The notes: a model not told the origin generated them from the letters alone. A stretch of DNA of 64,000 nucleotides from Artocarpus heterophyllus (GCA_025403435.1 CM046333.1:15401770-15465769), one strand, 5' to 3'. Positions 13,225 through 24,949 are shown, counted from the first letter of the stretch. Numbers and translations are program-made.

Positions 13225-16200
13225 ACAAATTATTTTGTTTTTTCGTTTAAACATTATTACATGGTACATATCATTTATTTATCGAAAAACCCAACTATAT
13301 GGTACGGATTACTAAATTGTGATTTGTGTACTTAGTAATCGTGTTTAATTTAGTTGGTACATTAAGAATTCATTCACACAGCGATTCAACCTCGACTAAA
13401 AATCAGAGGCATCCGTAAGTTTTGCAAAATTGCATAAAATATAGATAAAAATGAACAAGTTACTATTATCAAATTATTAGAAAGGAAGAAAAACAATTAC
13501 AAAAAAACCTTCAACCGAATCAAAGAAGGAATTTAGATGTCGAGGTACGTGTAACTTTTGCTTTTTTTAAAATAGATTTACTCTCTTCTCGAGTGCTTAA
13601 GCTCATATTGAGCGTTTGTCTCCCAAGATACAACGACGATTAAGCAGGATTTCGGCACCAAAAGTACTACTCCAACAAACTTGAACCGAGCCTTCCCTGT
13701 ATCACTAGAACACCTAGAAGCTCTAAAAAAACCTTAAGAACAACTCTAAAGAGTAGAAGAATTCCTAAGTAAGGGAATTGTGTTGAGAACGAGCCTCTTA
13801 TACAGCCTCTTGTGGGGGGAGGGGGTGTTACAAGCCATGAAATAATTAGAATTAATCCGAAATCAATGAGAGAAACTAAAAGGTTTATAACCTTTAAAAT
13901 TCAAGATTAACATGGCCCGACATCTTATCCAGATTCATGCACAAATTATTTTGCCTTTTTATTTAAACACTATTATATGGTACACATATGTTTTTTTTGA
14001 TAAAAATCCTGACTATATGGTACGGATTACGGAATTGTGATTTGTGCACTTAGTAATATTGCTGTACCCAAGAAATTCTCAAAGTTGGTTACACATATAA
14101 TATTTAAGAATTAAGTTAAGTAAAATACTTATTACTATTACTAGGATTATTGTTTAAATCTAATTTTTTATGACAAATTTCATAAAAGTAAAACGGGGAC
14201 TTTTAAGATTAAAATAAAAAATCATTTCATAGTTTTAAGTAAAGTATGAATTAAATGAAGGCGAGAATTAATTGATGAGCAAAAGAAAAATAAGCTAGAA
14301 AACTTAATTGTTACAGAATATGTTGTAATAGAGTTTGGAATGGAAATGACATATAATAAAATACTATATAGAAATATAAAAAATTATACCGTATAAAAGT
14401 TAAGCAATACAACACTTTGCAGTATGAGAATTATGCAGTATATGGATTATACTGCATAAAGTTAGGTAGTATGGATTTTATACTTCATAAAATTATGCAG
14501 TATGAAAATTGGACTGTTAAAGGATGATGTGAGAATGAGACCCACCAATTACACATGAAAGGTAGGAATTTTGGCCACCTCTCCCATGACATACCCCATT
14601 TTGGGCTTGTAATGGAGCCAATTTTTTAATTAAGTAAAAAAAAAAAAAGACTAAATATTGTCTTCTTTTGCATCGGCCATGTAGGGGAAAAATAGTAACA
14701 CCTTTAAGATAGAAAATTGGCCACATGTCCCATAAGGTAGAACTGGATTGGGCCTTTCATTTAGGAATAATTTTTATTCTAATTTAATCTCATGATGAGT
14801 CAAAAGGTAGAAAAGACTTGGTTGAGAAAAATATCTCTTTTCTCTATCAAATGTGTTCCATGAAGAACACAAAGAAGCCCATATTTCCCATGCAAAAACC
14901 GGCCCCTATAGCAAGGATTGCTTTTAAAGTTTTGATCATTCAAAGCTTCTAAAGCATCCAAGGAAGCAAGATTAAGTATTCATGAGGAAGAATTAAGGAG
15001 TTTCAAAGCAAAAACTCAAAATTTTCATACTATGTTCTAGGGTTTTTGCTTATGTTTTAGATGAAATTTTCATGGGTTATGTTATGAATTATTGTTAAAG
15101 ATCTTAGAAGGTTTTCTAGCACCAAAAGGAGGAACAAGAACCCTTAAAATCCTTAGGTAAATTCTAAACTATAGCCTTGAAATGGTTATGTATATAAAGT
15201 GCTTGTTTAATGTTTATGGACTATGGCATATAATAAGAATGCTATGCCATGATTGTTTAATGTTTTATATGTATGTTGATGTGGATGGATGGTAGAAATT
15301 AGAGTTTTGTGGTTAAAAAACTTTGTCACAAAGCAAAGTTTTGATAGTTTTTGAAAAATTGAGGTTTTGACAAGTTTGGAGGCCAAACTAGTTTCCAAAA
15401 TCAACATGAGATTTGTCAAAAACATCGAGATAAACAACTTTTGTTGACAAAAATTTTGTAAAATTTCAATTAAATCATATTGAAAAGTTTGAATTTTTGA
15501 TTAGGCATATTTGAAAAAATGGCAAAAATTCCCCTAAAACATTGGAATTTGGGAAAAGTTAAGTTGTAGATCTCATCTGAATTGATGAGAATTGTAAATA
15601 GTTTATAAAAATTTAGCATAAATTTAAGTTACAGATTTTACGAGATTTAATCACGAAATTTCAAAATAATAAAATGAGGAAAACATTTTGAAATTGTTTG
15701 ATTTTGACTAAGGAGTTTTTGTAAGTTTTAATCCTTAAAAAAAATAGACATTTTCGTGTAAAGTAGTGATTTTTGGTTTAGGGGCTAAAAGTGCCACGAT
15801 TTTGTGTTTTGCCAAAACCCTAAAATTGTGTGAAACTGGATTTTTCACTGTGCCAAGTTGGTTTTACTATTGTGAGCAAGTAAGTAACTAGGGTCAAACT
15901 GTCAATATTACAAGTAACAAGGAAATGTAAGTTTTGTTTAAAACGTGTTCCAGAAGTTTTTTAAGACTCGTCAAGAGCAAAATGGTCACTTTTTATAAAA
16001 AAAGACCAAAACAGAACCTGTAGCATCTGATTTAGGAAAATGCCCCTTAGCGGGAATTTTTTCGTAACCCGTTAGTGTTTTGATGGTAAAATAAAATACG
16101 AAATTTAGTAGAGTTATGTGACTGATGAAAAAACCTATTAAGGGTAAAATCATTATTGTTTTATAAAAACTGCTAAAATGGACCTTGAGCCTCCAAATTA

Positions 16201-18150
16201 GCCCTTAGATGGGAAATGTTCTAAATCATGCTAAAAAGCAAAAATTGATAAGTAATGAAACTAAGTATAAAGAATGAACGTTTAATGTTTAAGTTCTGTT
16301 ATAGATCAAGTAAGTCGGTAATAAGACAAGTTAGCTAATAGTCGGGTGTTGCTTGAACAGGACACAGAGTTGACTAATAGAAGAAAATGGATAAAGTAGG
16401 AATGCTAAAGCGATAACCAGGTAAGTTTCAAACCTCACTTATAGCATAAAGAAAATGAATTCCAAAAATGCTTTATAAATGTTTGAAATGTATTACATTT
16501 ATTATGCATAATGTTTTAAAGTTCAAGTTATGATTTGCAATGTGGTAGTAATTGTTATGCTATATGTTATAGGCATTAAGTTATGTCACACATTATATTC
16601 ACTAAGATTACGAGATTGGTAATCTGATCTTAAAATTAAGATAAGAAAGTGTAGTACTAGTCTCCCGACGCAAGGGAGTGTTATGCTAAAGTTATATTAC
16701 AGCCTTAGTTTTTGATAGTCAAGCGCATTTGATACGTATGCTTGGGCCCACAGTTCAAGAAAGTCAAGAATGATAATAAGAAATTCAAAGAAGAGCATAA
16801 ATAGAATCATGCATTATATATGATATTGCTTACATTCCTTTAACAAATGTTGTTTCAATAAAATGTTGTTAGAAAGATTTTATAAGAAATATTTTTATGA
16901 AGAACGTTTTACGAGAAATGTTTTAAAAAAGATGTTTTACTAAAAATGTTTATGAAAAACATTTGATGAGAAATATTTATGAGAAACGGTTATGAAATAT
17001 GTTTACGAACAAGGTTTAAAGAGGAAAGGTTTTATGCAAAATATTTTAATATTTTGTGAGATTATTTTTGAACTTACTGAGTGAAAGCTCATTATAAGTT
17101 CCTTCATGCTGTAAATAGTCCTATAGAGACCTGCATGACTGGTTGATGAGCTTGGCATTGTAGAGAGATAGATGCAATAGTTGGGTATGAATACCACTAC
17201 AGAAGTTTTCTGTTATGTTAAGAAAAGTTTTCGGAGTTTTCAAAAGTTTTAAGAAAAGTAAATGTTTACTTGAAAAGTTCAAAGAAATGTTTAGGGCGAT
17301 TACAAAGTAAAAAAAATGTTTTATTCAAAACATTTGAAAAGATATATTTTATGAAATGTTTTGAATAATTATTAAATCAAGTTTTGTACTAAGGTTTCAG
17401 TTTATGTGTAATGCAAGTCACAATAGTTTGAAGTATGATTTAAAAAAAAAGAAGAAAAAAATTTCCAGTGTTTTTCTTACTAATAAGTAAGAATAAAGTT
17501 AAGAAATGATATTTAAGCAAGCTAAGTGATGGCTCAAAAAGACGGGTCATCATAGTAAAAGTATTTAATTAATTGGTACATTGAGAGTTCATTAACGTAG
17601 CAATTCAACCCTGACTACAAACCATAACCTTCCATAAGTGTTAGCAAAACTGCATAAAATATAGAGAAAAACGAACAAGTTACTATTATCAAATTATTAC
17701 AAAGGAAGAGAAACAATCACAATAAAATCTTCAATTGAATCAAAGAAAAATCTGGACGTTGAGGCATGCAAAACCCACACTTTTCTTAAAACAAAGTTGC
17801 TCTCTCCTCAAGTGCTTGAGATCATGTTGAGTGTTTGTCTCCCTAGACGATCCAGTAGGACTTCGGCAACAAAGTACTACTCCAGCGTACTTGGACCGTG
17901 TCTTTCCTCTATCACTAGACCACTTAGAAGCTTTAAGGAAACTTAAGCCTAAGAAGAACTCTAAAGAGTAGAAGAAACTCTAAGTGTGTGGAATTATGTT
18001 AAGAATGAGCTCCTTATATAGCCTCTTGTGAGGGGTGTTACAAGCCATAAGATAATGAGAATTAATCCAAAATTAATAAGAGAAACTTAGAGGTTAATAA
18101 CTTTTAAAGTTCACGTTTGACATGCCCCAATATCTTGTCTAAATTCATGC
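13225..18150. repeat. 716-bp tandem duplication, second copy split by an LTR element
   Basis: Unit 1 spans 13225-13940. Unit 2 starts at 13941, breaks at 14055 and resumes at about 17553-18150. Removing the inserted element gives about 713 bp, almost the same length as unit 1. Matching landmarks in order include ACAAATTATTTTG, TATGGTACGGATTAC, CAAGTTACTATTATCAAATT, CTCTAAAGAGTAGAAGAA, GGGTGTTACAAGCCAT and GATTCATGCACAAAT. The unit has no coding capacity that I see. It could be two LTR-type copies in tandem or a segmental tandem repeat. Confidence 0.75.
14056..17552 (-). mobile_element. long solo LTR or LTR-like non-coding element, Del/Tekay-like ends (minus)
   Basis: About 3.5 kb of non-coding sequence interrupts the second 716-bp repeat unit. 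Read on the minus strand it starts TGATGACCCGTC and ends near TTGGGTACA. A candidate 5-bp duplication TAGTA lies at 14051-14055 and 17553-17557, though the 3' end carries a few unexplained bases. It is homologous to the LTR at 30675-35820: both have a GAGCTTT(C)(A/G)CTCAGTAAGTT block, a TTTTACCCTTAA(T/C)AGGTTTTTT block and an end rich in tactgca motifs. I saw no gag or pol, so a solo LTR is the simplest reading. A non-coding LARD-type element is the alternative. Confidence 0.65.
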
Positions 18151-18434
18151 ACAAATATGCAAAAAATTTAACAGTCATCAACTGTTAAGCAAGCCTGACA
18201 GAGTCACATTCGCATGGCCCACGTCGTGTGGGCGCATACATTGGGTTTCTAAGCCACAAGGCTAGATGGTTTACACTCCCTACACATGAGAGAGCCTCTT
18301 GAGTACAAGTTCTTACCCAAAAGCACAAGTGTAAACTCATTTAAGCACCACCAAAGCAATATGCCAAGCAAACAGCCACGTTATAGGCCACTCTTGCGTT
18401 TCTCCAGTGGAGACTCAATCTTTTGCATGCCACA

Positions 18435-18580
18435 CTAAGCCCTCCGCAGCCACAATAGTAGAAGGAAGGTCCTTCATGCCTTGTTTCCGCAACTCAACGT
18501 GTGCTTGTAGGGCAAACTTAGGATCGGTTCTGACGAGATTGCTGCCTTTAGCTTGTCGAAGGCTTCCTGACATGTGTCTA
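18435..18580 (-). pseudogene. rearranged fragment of gypsy-type retrotransposon polyprotein
   Basis: On the minus strand one short frame reads CQEAFDKLKAAISSEPIL, typical of the RT/RNase H connection of plant gypsy elements. Just downstream another frame reads ELRKQGMKDLPSTIVAAEGL, typical of gypsy gag. The normal order is gag well upstream of RT, so the two pieces have been joined by deletion or rearrangement. The rest of 18151-18435 shows no domain I recognise. Confidence 0.55.
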
Positions 18581-18619
18581 TCTATGCTTAGCAATATGGG
18601 ACTCTAAGTTTTAGCATTC

Positions 18620-19849
18620 TTTCCAACAAACTAATTTCAATAGGCGTACTTTGAACATCAATTTCTCATTCACCCGTTAACCATTTTTAGCGTGTATATA
18701 TATATGATTTCAATCTTCTCATGATGAAAAATGCAAATCTACCAAGATCCGTCACATATACAAAATAGGTCCCACTCTAATTTGTGCCTCAAAATGGTTT
18801 ATGACAATGGTTTATTGAAACATTTTCCAACAACAAGTTCTATTGAAACACTGAAGGGATAAAAAGTGTGCCAAATTCCAACATGAAAAAAACAAAAAGA
18901 CGCAAAACTAATCGAACATTGAAATGACTCTTTCAAACACACCACTATAGATAGTGGAAAACTCTGATCGACCAAGATCTAGAGGCTAATAGCACTGAGG
19001 CCTATCACAACGCTACAAAGGACAACAACGTGGGGACTAGACAAAAAACCTATATCGAAAAGTGGGGAAACCATTTCCATTATCACACCAACAACCTAAT
19101 ACAACACCAAAAACAAACTACTAAATGGCAAGAACAATACCGAATTTATTTTACAAACACGGAACATAAAACAAATGACAACTGCAGAGTGCTATATTTT
19201 ATTTGCTAAAAGATATGACTTCAGTACATTAAAAAAAATTAATTAATTAATCTATCGTAGTGCTTAATATTATACCGTTGGATGTTGCTTTGGTAAACTT
19301 GGATGATTTAGATTAAAGATCTATTTGATAGTAGAGAACGTCATCAATTGTAAATAAACGTAAACCTTTAAAAAGAATTATATGTGTAAAACGACAACTT
19401 TGTCAAAAATATTATCAGAAAAGAAAAGAAGAAAGACGCATGTTATTCTTTTTCAATTCACTAGCGCATATTATTCTTTTTTCACTTAATGTCGTTTATT
19501 ATGGTCCGTTGGAATTTCTTCTTCAGAGACTTCAAAACGTTTCTTCTTAATTTTTTTTTAAGCAAAATTTAAAGGTTCTTATTTATTTCATGCCCGCACA
19601 GGAAGGTGGCAAAGACACAGTACAATTTATCACAATGGGAAAAGAAAAAAATAAAAGAAAAATATTTTACAGCCCGATGGGGTCAGGACCTTGTCAGATC
19701 CAAACTAGTGAAACTCGCATATGGGAGGCACGTGATCCTCACTAGTTTGTTTCTAACAGGCCCTAACCCGATTGGGCTCTGTAATACTCCCAAAAAAAAA
19801 CACATATGTAACCAATAGTGATCAACAGAAAAAGCGGCATAAGAAGCAG
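18620..19849. other. intergenic between repeats and dioxygenase gene 2
   Basis: I see no gene here. The sequence is AT-rich with scattered low-complexity runs. The last 200-300 bases probably include the 3' UTR of the minus-strand dioxygenase copy. Confidence 0.5.
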
Positions 19850-20743
19850 CTATATTCCAGCGAAGGCAAATAGTTGCTCTGCAGAGTCCAAGGCCCCTCC
19901 TTGATCAGAGTAGGAGAACATAAGGAAATCCATGTAGTCAAATTCTTGAAAAATTGGAGGATGTTGTTCATCAACAAGCTCTTTTGGTGGCTTGACGATG
20001 GTACCTTCTATTGGAACTGCAAATGCCGCCAAAGAATATCGATCCTTTTCTCCACTCATCATTACCCTATGCCTCACAGCATGCATTCTCCCGTTACTCC
20101 ATGCCTGCACGTGTAATAGACATATATGTGCTTATGTCCATGTGATATGTTACAGGTAGCAGACTCAGAAAATATTTTAAGTTTAAAGATAAGATGTATT
20201 GACTAAGGATGTAATTATAGATTTTAATTATTAAGTGGAGGTACGGTTATATTTTCTTTTTCGTACCAAGTAGGGACATAGTTGAATTAAAATTTTACAT
20301 AAAAATTAGAGGTAAAAACTAAAATTCTATAATATGAATACGTATGACTCTGTCACTGGTTAGAAGACTGAATTTTGTCACACAGGGGCATACTTTTTGT
20401 GACAAATTTTGGGTAATTTAGGAAATGACAGAATTTCGAAGAAGTAATTAAAAAATGGCTAAATTTTTTAGCTTAAAAAAGATTTTTTTAATTTATATTA
20501 TCTGCTGAAATTAAGCTCATAATTACTAAGTAAAACAATTGAAAAATCTCATTGATCTTTTCTTCTTTCAAAATTTATAAGAATGCATTATGTTAGATTA
20601 ACTATTTAACGATTTATTTAATGATTTAAAATGGTTCTTTGTCGAGCGTTAACTGGACACTCGTAGATTAAACTATTAAAAAATTAATCATACGGTTAAA
20701 ACAATAGTTCTTACCAACTAAAAAAAGTCCTTACTATAAAAAT

Positions 20744-20764
20744 ACCCTATATATATATATATAT
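20744..20764. repeat. (AT)n microsatellite in intron 2 of gene 2
   Basis: A run of alternating AT lies in the 885-bp second intron of the dioxygenase paralog. I noticed no other structure in that intron. Confidence 0.7.
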
Positions 20765-21609
20765 TAATATTCTTTGGCTCCCAGAGCCAAAGGACTCGTG
20801 TGAAATTCAAGTGATCTCCGCCTGTATGTGTGGGGCAACTCTTGTGGGTGCGAGCCCCTGCATACTTTGGGAAGCTGAATAGAACTGCTCTATGTGATTA
20901 TGTAAATATCATGCATAACAAATACATATATTAGCCTAGGTACCAAAGCAAAAATAATGTTTATGCAAAAATCTGCCATATGATCATACCATGAGAGGAT
21001 CTCCAACAAAAAAGATGTAGGAGGCAGGAGATGGAAACAACTTGAGCCATTGGCCGTCTTTGGTTTCAACTTCAAGGCCGGCAACTTGGTCGTCGCAAAT
21101 GATTGTGCTCATGAACTTGTCAGTATGTGGATGCAGCACTCTCATGTACTCCCCTTCTGGAGGAGCACTGTATTTCATTGCCCTTAAGAGTGTCTTACAC
21201 TCCATTATTGCCGAATTATTATTAGGCGATATAATTTTCTCACCTTCCAAACCATAACTGTCCAGAATAAGGCTCTCAATTATATGGTTCAACTCTTCAA
21301 GCTGCTTTGTCATAGTTGTGATGGTGTTGCTGTTAAGGGAATTGGAAAATTTTATAAATAAAATATTATACAAAGAAAGAAAGAAAGAAAAAAAATATAG
21401 AGAAATTTACACGTTACGTCAAACCTTAAAAAAAATATGTATATTACTATAACACCACTCATATTACTCTTTTAAAATAATTAGTACAAGTTGTTTAAAA
21501 AATTACATGTTACATCTTAAAAAAGTTGTGTTACGTTACTACTCATATTACTTTCTTAAAAATTAGCACCGGTTGTTTAAATCTTTTTATTTTCCCACCA
21601 ATTCAAATA

Positions 21610-21912
21610 CACTACAAAAAACTGGACTTTAGTCATAACTGTTGTTTTGCAAAACTTTTAATTACAACGTTTCTTGTGACTAATCTGTATTTGGTCACAA
21701 CTTTTAGTTTACTTTTTGTTTTAACTAAAAATTTTAAACATAGGGCTTTTAGTTACAGAAACATCCATGATTAAAATCCTATGACTAAAAGTTTATCACA
21801 ATAAAAATTAAACTAAAAGTTGTGACAGTCACAATATTTTGTTGTGACTAAAAGTTTTACTAAAAACTATTGTGATTAAAAGTCCAGTTTTTTTTTTTTT
21901 TTTTATATAGTA
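21610..21912. mobile_element. CACTA-type MITE in intron 1 of gene 2
   Basis: A 303-bp element starts CACTACAAAAAACTGGACTTT and ends with the inverted counterpart AAAGTCCAGTTT, a T-run and TATATAGTA. It is flanked by the trinucleotide ATA on both sides (21607-21609 and 21913-21915). CACTA ends with a 3-bp duplication define the CACTA superfamily. Inside are further inverted pieces (GGTCACAACTTTTAGTTTA against TAAACTAAAAGTTGTGAC), so the whole element can fold. It has no coding capacity. Confidence 0.75.
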
Positions 21913-22309
21913 ATAGACAAATCATAACACTTTCTCCCAACTCTCCCTCATTTTTTTCTCTCTGTCTCTCATCCTATTTTATAGTAGCATAAATACTTTC
22001 AAATATGTGTGATAATATTTGTGAATAAATTTTAAAAAATAATATTTATAAAAAAATTTTAAGAAGATATGTGGTCAACTGATACCAGCCCAATTCATAA
22101 GGGTGTGAGGTGAGGTTAAAGAGAAGGTCCTAGATTAGAAATTAAAATAGTTTGACAAGTTTTATACATCACATTTCAAAAAAGTTAAATTCATTAAGAG
22201 AAACCGATTTAACAAAGTCCAAATATTTTTTTTATCTTTTTTTTTTTTAACTTGTATTCTTCCATCACATCATGGAAAATTTAGAATTACCTAGTTTAAA
22301 GCCTAGGGT

Positions 22310-22440
22310 GTTTGGATAAATGGTTTGAACTCAAATTACAAACAGTAAAACTTTCACATACTACACTATAAAACAAAAATATGCTACAATATAAAGTTTT
22401 TATATGCTATAATGTACAGTTCAAATTGTATTATAGTCAT
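22310..22440. repeat. MITE-like repeat in intron 1 of gene 2 (inverted relative to 9256-9418)
   Basis: The segment CTAGGGTGTTTGGATAAAT to about CAGTTCAAATTGTATTATAG carries, inverted, the gtgaaagttttac / tttgttttatagtgtag core seen at 1689-1830 and 9256-9418. The AGGGTGTTTG end is shared with the 9256 copy. Confidence 0.45.
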
Positions 22441-23065
22441 TTTTAGAATTTTACCATGCTTGATTGTTTATTTTTATTATTTTTTATTATTTTTTTTAAG
22501 ATGATCATATGGCAAAAAAATAGTGGTTAAAGAGAAAATGATAAGACAAAAGTTGGGCAAAGCTCAACATGCGTGGAAAAGATGAGACATTGTTACCAAA
22601 ACTGGGTGTGACCATTAGGCCACATGAGTTGTGTGAAGCTGTTGACAGATTCATAGTTGGAGGAATCTTCAAGGCCAAAGCTCTCATACAAGGGAATTGG
22701 GGCATATTGTCCAGCGTAACTATGATATGGTTTTGGATTTAAGTTTTTCTTCTTAGTCTCCAAGGGAAGGTTGAAAAGTTGTCTTATCATTGAGAAGGTC
22801 TCTGCTCGTAACGCCCTAGGTATTCTATCACAAACTGCTTCAAAACAACCGTAGTTTCACATGCCTCTCGTACCACCTTGCACATATGGTGCCACTCTTC
22901 CGTTCCTCGGTCTGCCTTGACCGAGCTGATCGTCGAGAAGTCGATGACCGGAATCCGGGATTGATAATCAGAACCCATTAATTTGCTTAATTACCTAGAT
23001 CAATCTTTTATCTCAATGAAAATTAAGCTATAGATATGCATGTGTACTTTCTAGCGTTTGATGGT

Positions 23066-23075
23066 CTTATATATA
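23066..23075 (-). promoter_or_regulatory. TATA-like box of dioxygenase gene 2
   Basis: The minus strand reads TATATATAAGACC about 90-100 nt upstream of the ATG, a spacing like that of gene 1. Only about 45 bp separate this box from the copia 5' LTR that begins at 23121, so the native upstream promoter has been displaced to beyond 36662. Confidence 0.5.
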
Positions 23076-23120
23076 TACTAATTGGTTTCTCTTTACTAAT
23101 TGCTTCATTGGTGTAAGATT

Positions 23121-23545
23121 TGTAAGTGCTCAGAGCACTTAGTTAGTGCTTAATGCACTTGTATATAAAAGTATCCATTATGTAAAAAGTGCTTGGTACA
23201 CGTATACGTGTGTAGCTCATTATTCAATTTGTATATATGCATTTTTGGTTAAAAAACTGAGTGATGGAATCAGTTTTATAAAGAGCAAAGTTTTGGGTCC
23301 CTAGCTCTCTCCTCTCTCCATACCGAATGCACTTTCAATTCTTGAGAGAGCAAGAGCTAGAAGCTCCCAAAGCAGATGAACGTCGAGCTCCCAAGACAGC
23401 AAGGAACGAAGAGCTTCGGTGAAGCATGGAAGGCTGCAAGCTTAACGTTGGTATGCACGGCTTCAATGGCGAGAGGTTAGTAACGATCCATGTTTCCACT
23501 TTTGATTTATATTCTTATGGTTATTGCATATAATTTAGTCTAATA
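23121..23545 (+). repeat. copia-1 5' LTR
   Basis: This LTR starts TGTAAGTGCTC and ends TAGTCTAATA, with the final CA of the other copy mutated to TA. It contains TATATAAAAG near 23163. It is about 20 bp longer than the 3' LTR because of extra gtgct-type repeats near its start. Its promoter points away from the dioxygenase gene upstream of which it landed. Confidence 0.92.
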
Positions 23546-23547
23546 GT

Positions 23548-23560
23548 TGGCATCAGAGCC
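23548..23560 (+). other. copia-1 primer-binding site
   Basis: TGGCATCAGAGCC follows the 5' LTR after two bases. It differs by one base from TGGTATCAGAGCC, which is complementary to the 3' end of plant initiator methionine tRNA, the usual primer of plant copia elements. Confidence 0.88.
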
Positions 23561-23850
23561 AAAAAAATTACCTTCGCTTTGAATTTGTGCTATCTGTGTT
23601 TTGCTAGAAATACGTACCTGTTGGAAAAATTTTTTGGTTATTGGGTTTTTTAATTTGGAGTTTTTTAGTGAAAACTAAAAGTTAGAAGCATGAAGATAAT
23701 TGATTTCTAAGTTTTTTGTGATTTGAAACATAAAAAAGGGTGTCCATAAGGTGAAGAAACCGTCGGGTGTCAAACTGGGTTTGAACCGGGCAACAACCGC
23801 GTCAAAAAGACCTAGTTGGAGGTTGAAGATAAAGTTTCCAAGCAAAAAAT

Positions 23851-24134
23851 AAAAATGACATGTCGTTTTTACCCAGGGCCCTCAAGCAAAACGACGTTGT
23901 TTCTGAGGTTGAGAATTGCTCAGGATGAAGAAAAACGACATGTTGTTTTGGGGTACCCCTAAAAAATGACATGTCGTTTAATATGGCAAAGAACGCGTTT
24001 TTAGGGAAGAAAGCGACATGTCATTTTGCCCCTCTCTACAAAAATGACGTGTCGTTTTGATAGATAAGGGGCTTTTTTGAGGTGGCAAATGACAAGTCGT
24101 TTTGGGGTCTTAATCCCAAAATGACAAGTTGTTT
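23851..24134. repeat. cluster of eight imperfect palindromes in the copia-1 leader
   Basis: Eight sites fit an AAAAcGACATGTCGTTTT-type palindrome, at about 23851-23870, 23888-23902, 23931-23949, 23961-23979, 24010-24027, 24040-24058, 24087-24103 and 24118-24134. The spacer sequences between them are unrelated. The cluster lies in the untranslated leader between the primer-binding site and gag. Its function is unknown. Confidence 0.8.
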
Positions 24135-24139
24135 CATTG

Positions 24140-24900
24140 AGGCAGAAAATGCAAAAAAAAGAAAAACTATGGGTATTCTTCCAGATTTGAGAATTTGAAT
24201 ATCTTGAGAAAATTTTCATAAAATTTATAGATTTTAAAATTTTATGAAATTTTCATAATATTTACAAATTTTGATGTTTTTATGAATTTTTCATATTATG
24301 TTATAATTTATGAAAAATTCATAATTTTGGGTATTTGTTATGAATATTATACAGTTTTGGTATGGATATAATTTTTGTATATTTATGTGCATATAATGTT
24401 CATTATGTATAATTTGTGATTTAAATTATACATGCAATATTAAGTTGAATAATTTAGTACATTTAAATTTGGTATAATGTGCTAAATTATGTTTTTGAAT
24501 GTATAATTTTAATTTATGCATAATGAATATTCATACATAAATTATTAGTTCTTTGTTCATATTTATTAATATTGCTTTAAATAAATGTAATTTATTCGTG
24601 AAGAAAATTTTACAATAAAATGTCTAATGATCCATATGATTTTAATTAATTAGAGCTTAGCTACAGCAGCTTTAATTATATAAAATTATATATTAAGTAG
24701 TTTATGATCACATTTAGAAAAGGACAATAATTGTAATTAATCATAATTGATATAATAAATTTTATCCCACAGGAATTTTTATTATATTTCTATGGTTAAT
24801 TAGGATAGAATATCAAATTATATTTCTTAATTTACCTACAGGGATTAAGAAAAGGAACATAATTTGATAGTTTTATCATAAAGTTAAGTGAATCTAACTA
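24140..24900. other. AT-rich remainder of the copia-1 leader
   Basis: No domain or structured repeat is visible between the palindrome cluster and the first gag-like frames. The sequence is strongly AT-rich, with many ATAATTT and TTATGAA words. Confidence 0.5.
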
Positions 24901-24949
24901 AATTAGAACTTTAGAGCACAGGCAAGTTCTATGTCACTGGATTCATAAA

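Larger units (their letters stand above)
19850..22978 (-). pseudogene. AOP-like 2-oxoglutarate/Fe(II) dioxygenase paralog with exon-1 frameshift
   Basis: This paralog of the gene at 1351-4263 has the same three-exon structure and intron phases (2 and 0). Exons run 22978-22597, 21329-20990 and 20104-19850. The start is MGSDYQSRIPVIDF. In exon 1 the frame breaks right after REACE: one base is missing in the run at 22855-22857, and the correct frame resumes as YGCFEAVCDRIPRALRAE and continues to LMWPNGHTQF. As written, translation stops about 22 codons later, near 22790. With the base present the protein would be about 325 residues. The catalytic features survive: HPHTDKF (iron ligands), AWSNGRMHAVRHRV (distal His) and DRYS (the 2-oxoglutarate RxS). 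Splice sites look good. A retrotransposon begins 143 bp upstream of the start. A recent pseudogene is most likely; an assembly error is the alternative. Confidence 0.88.

Noticed and set aside
23548..23560. Possible tRNA fragment
   Set aside because: It is a 13-base primer-binding site next to an LTR; no tRNA arms are present.
23851..24134. CRISPR-like look of regularly placed palindromes
   Set aside because: The DNA is plant nuclear sequence, the units vary, spacing is irregular and there are no cas genes. It is a retrotransposon leader repeat.
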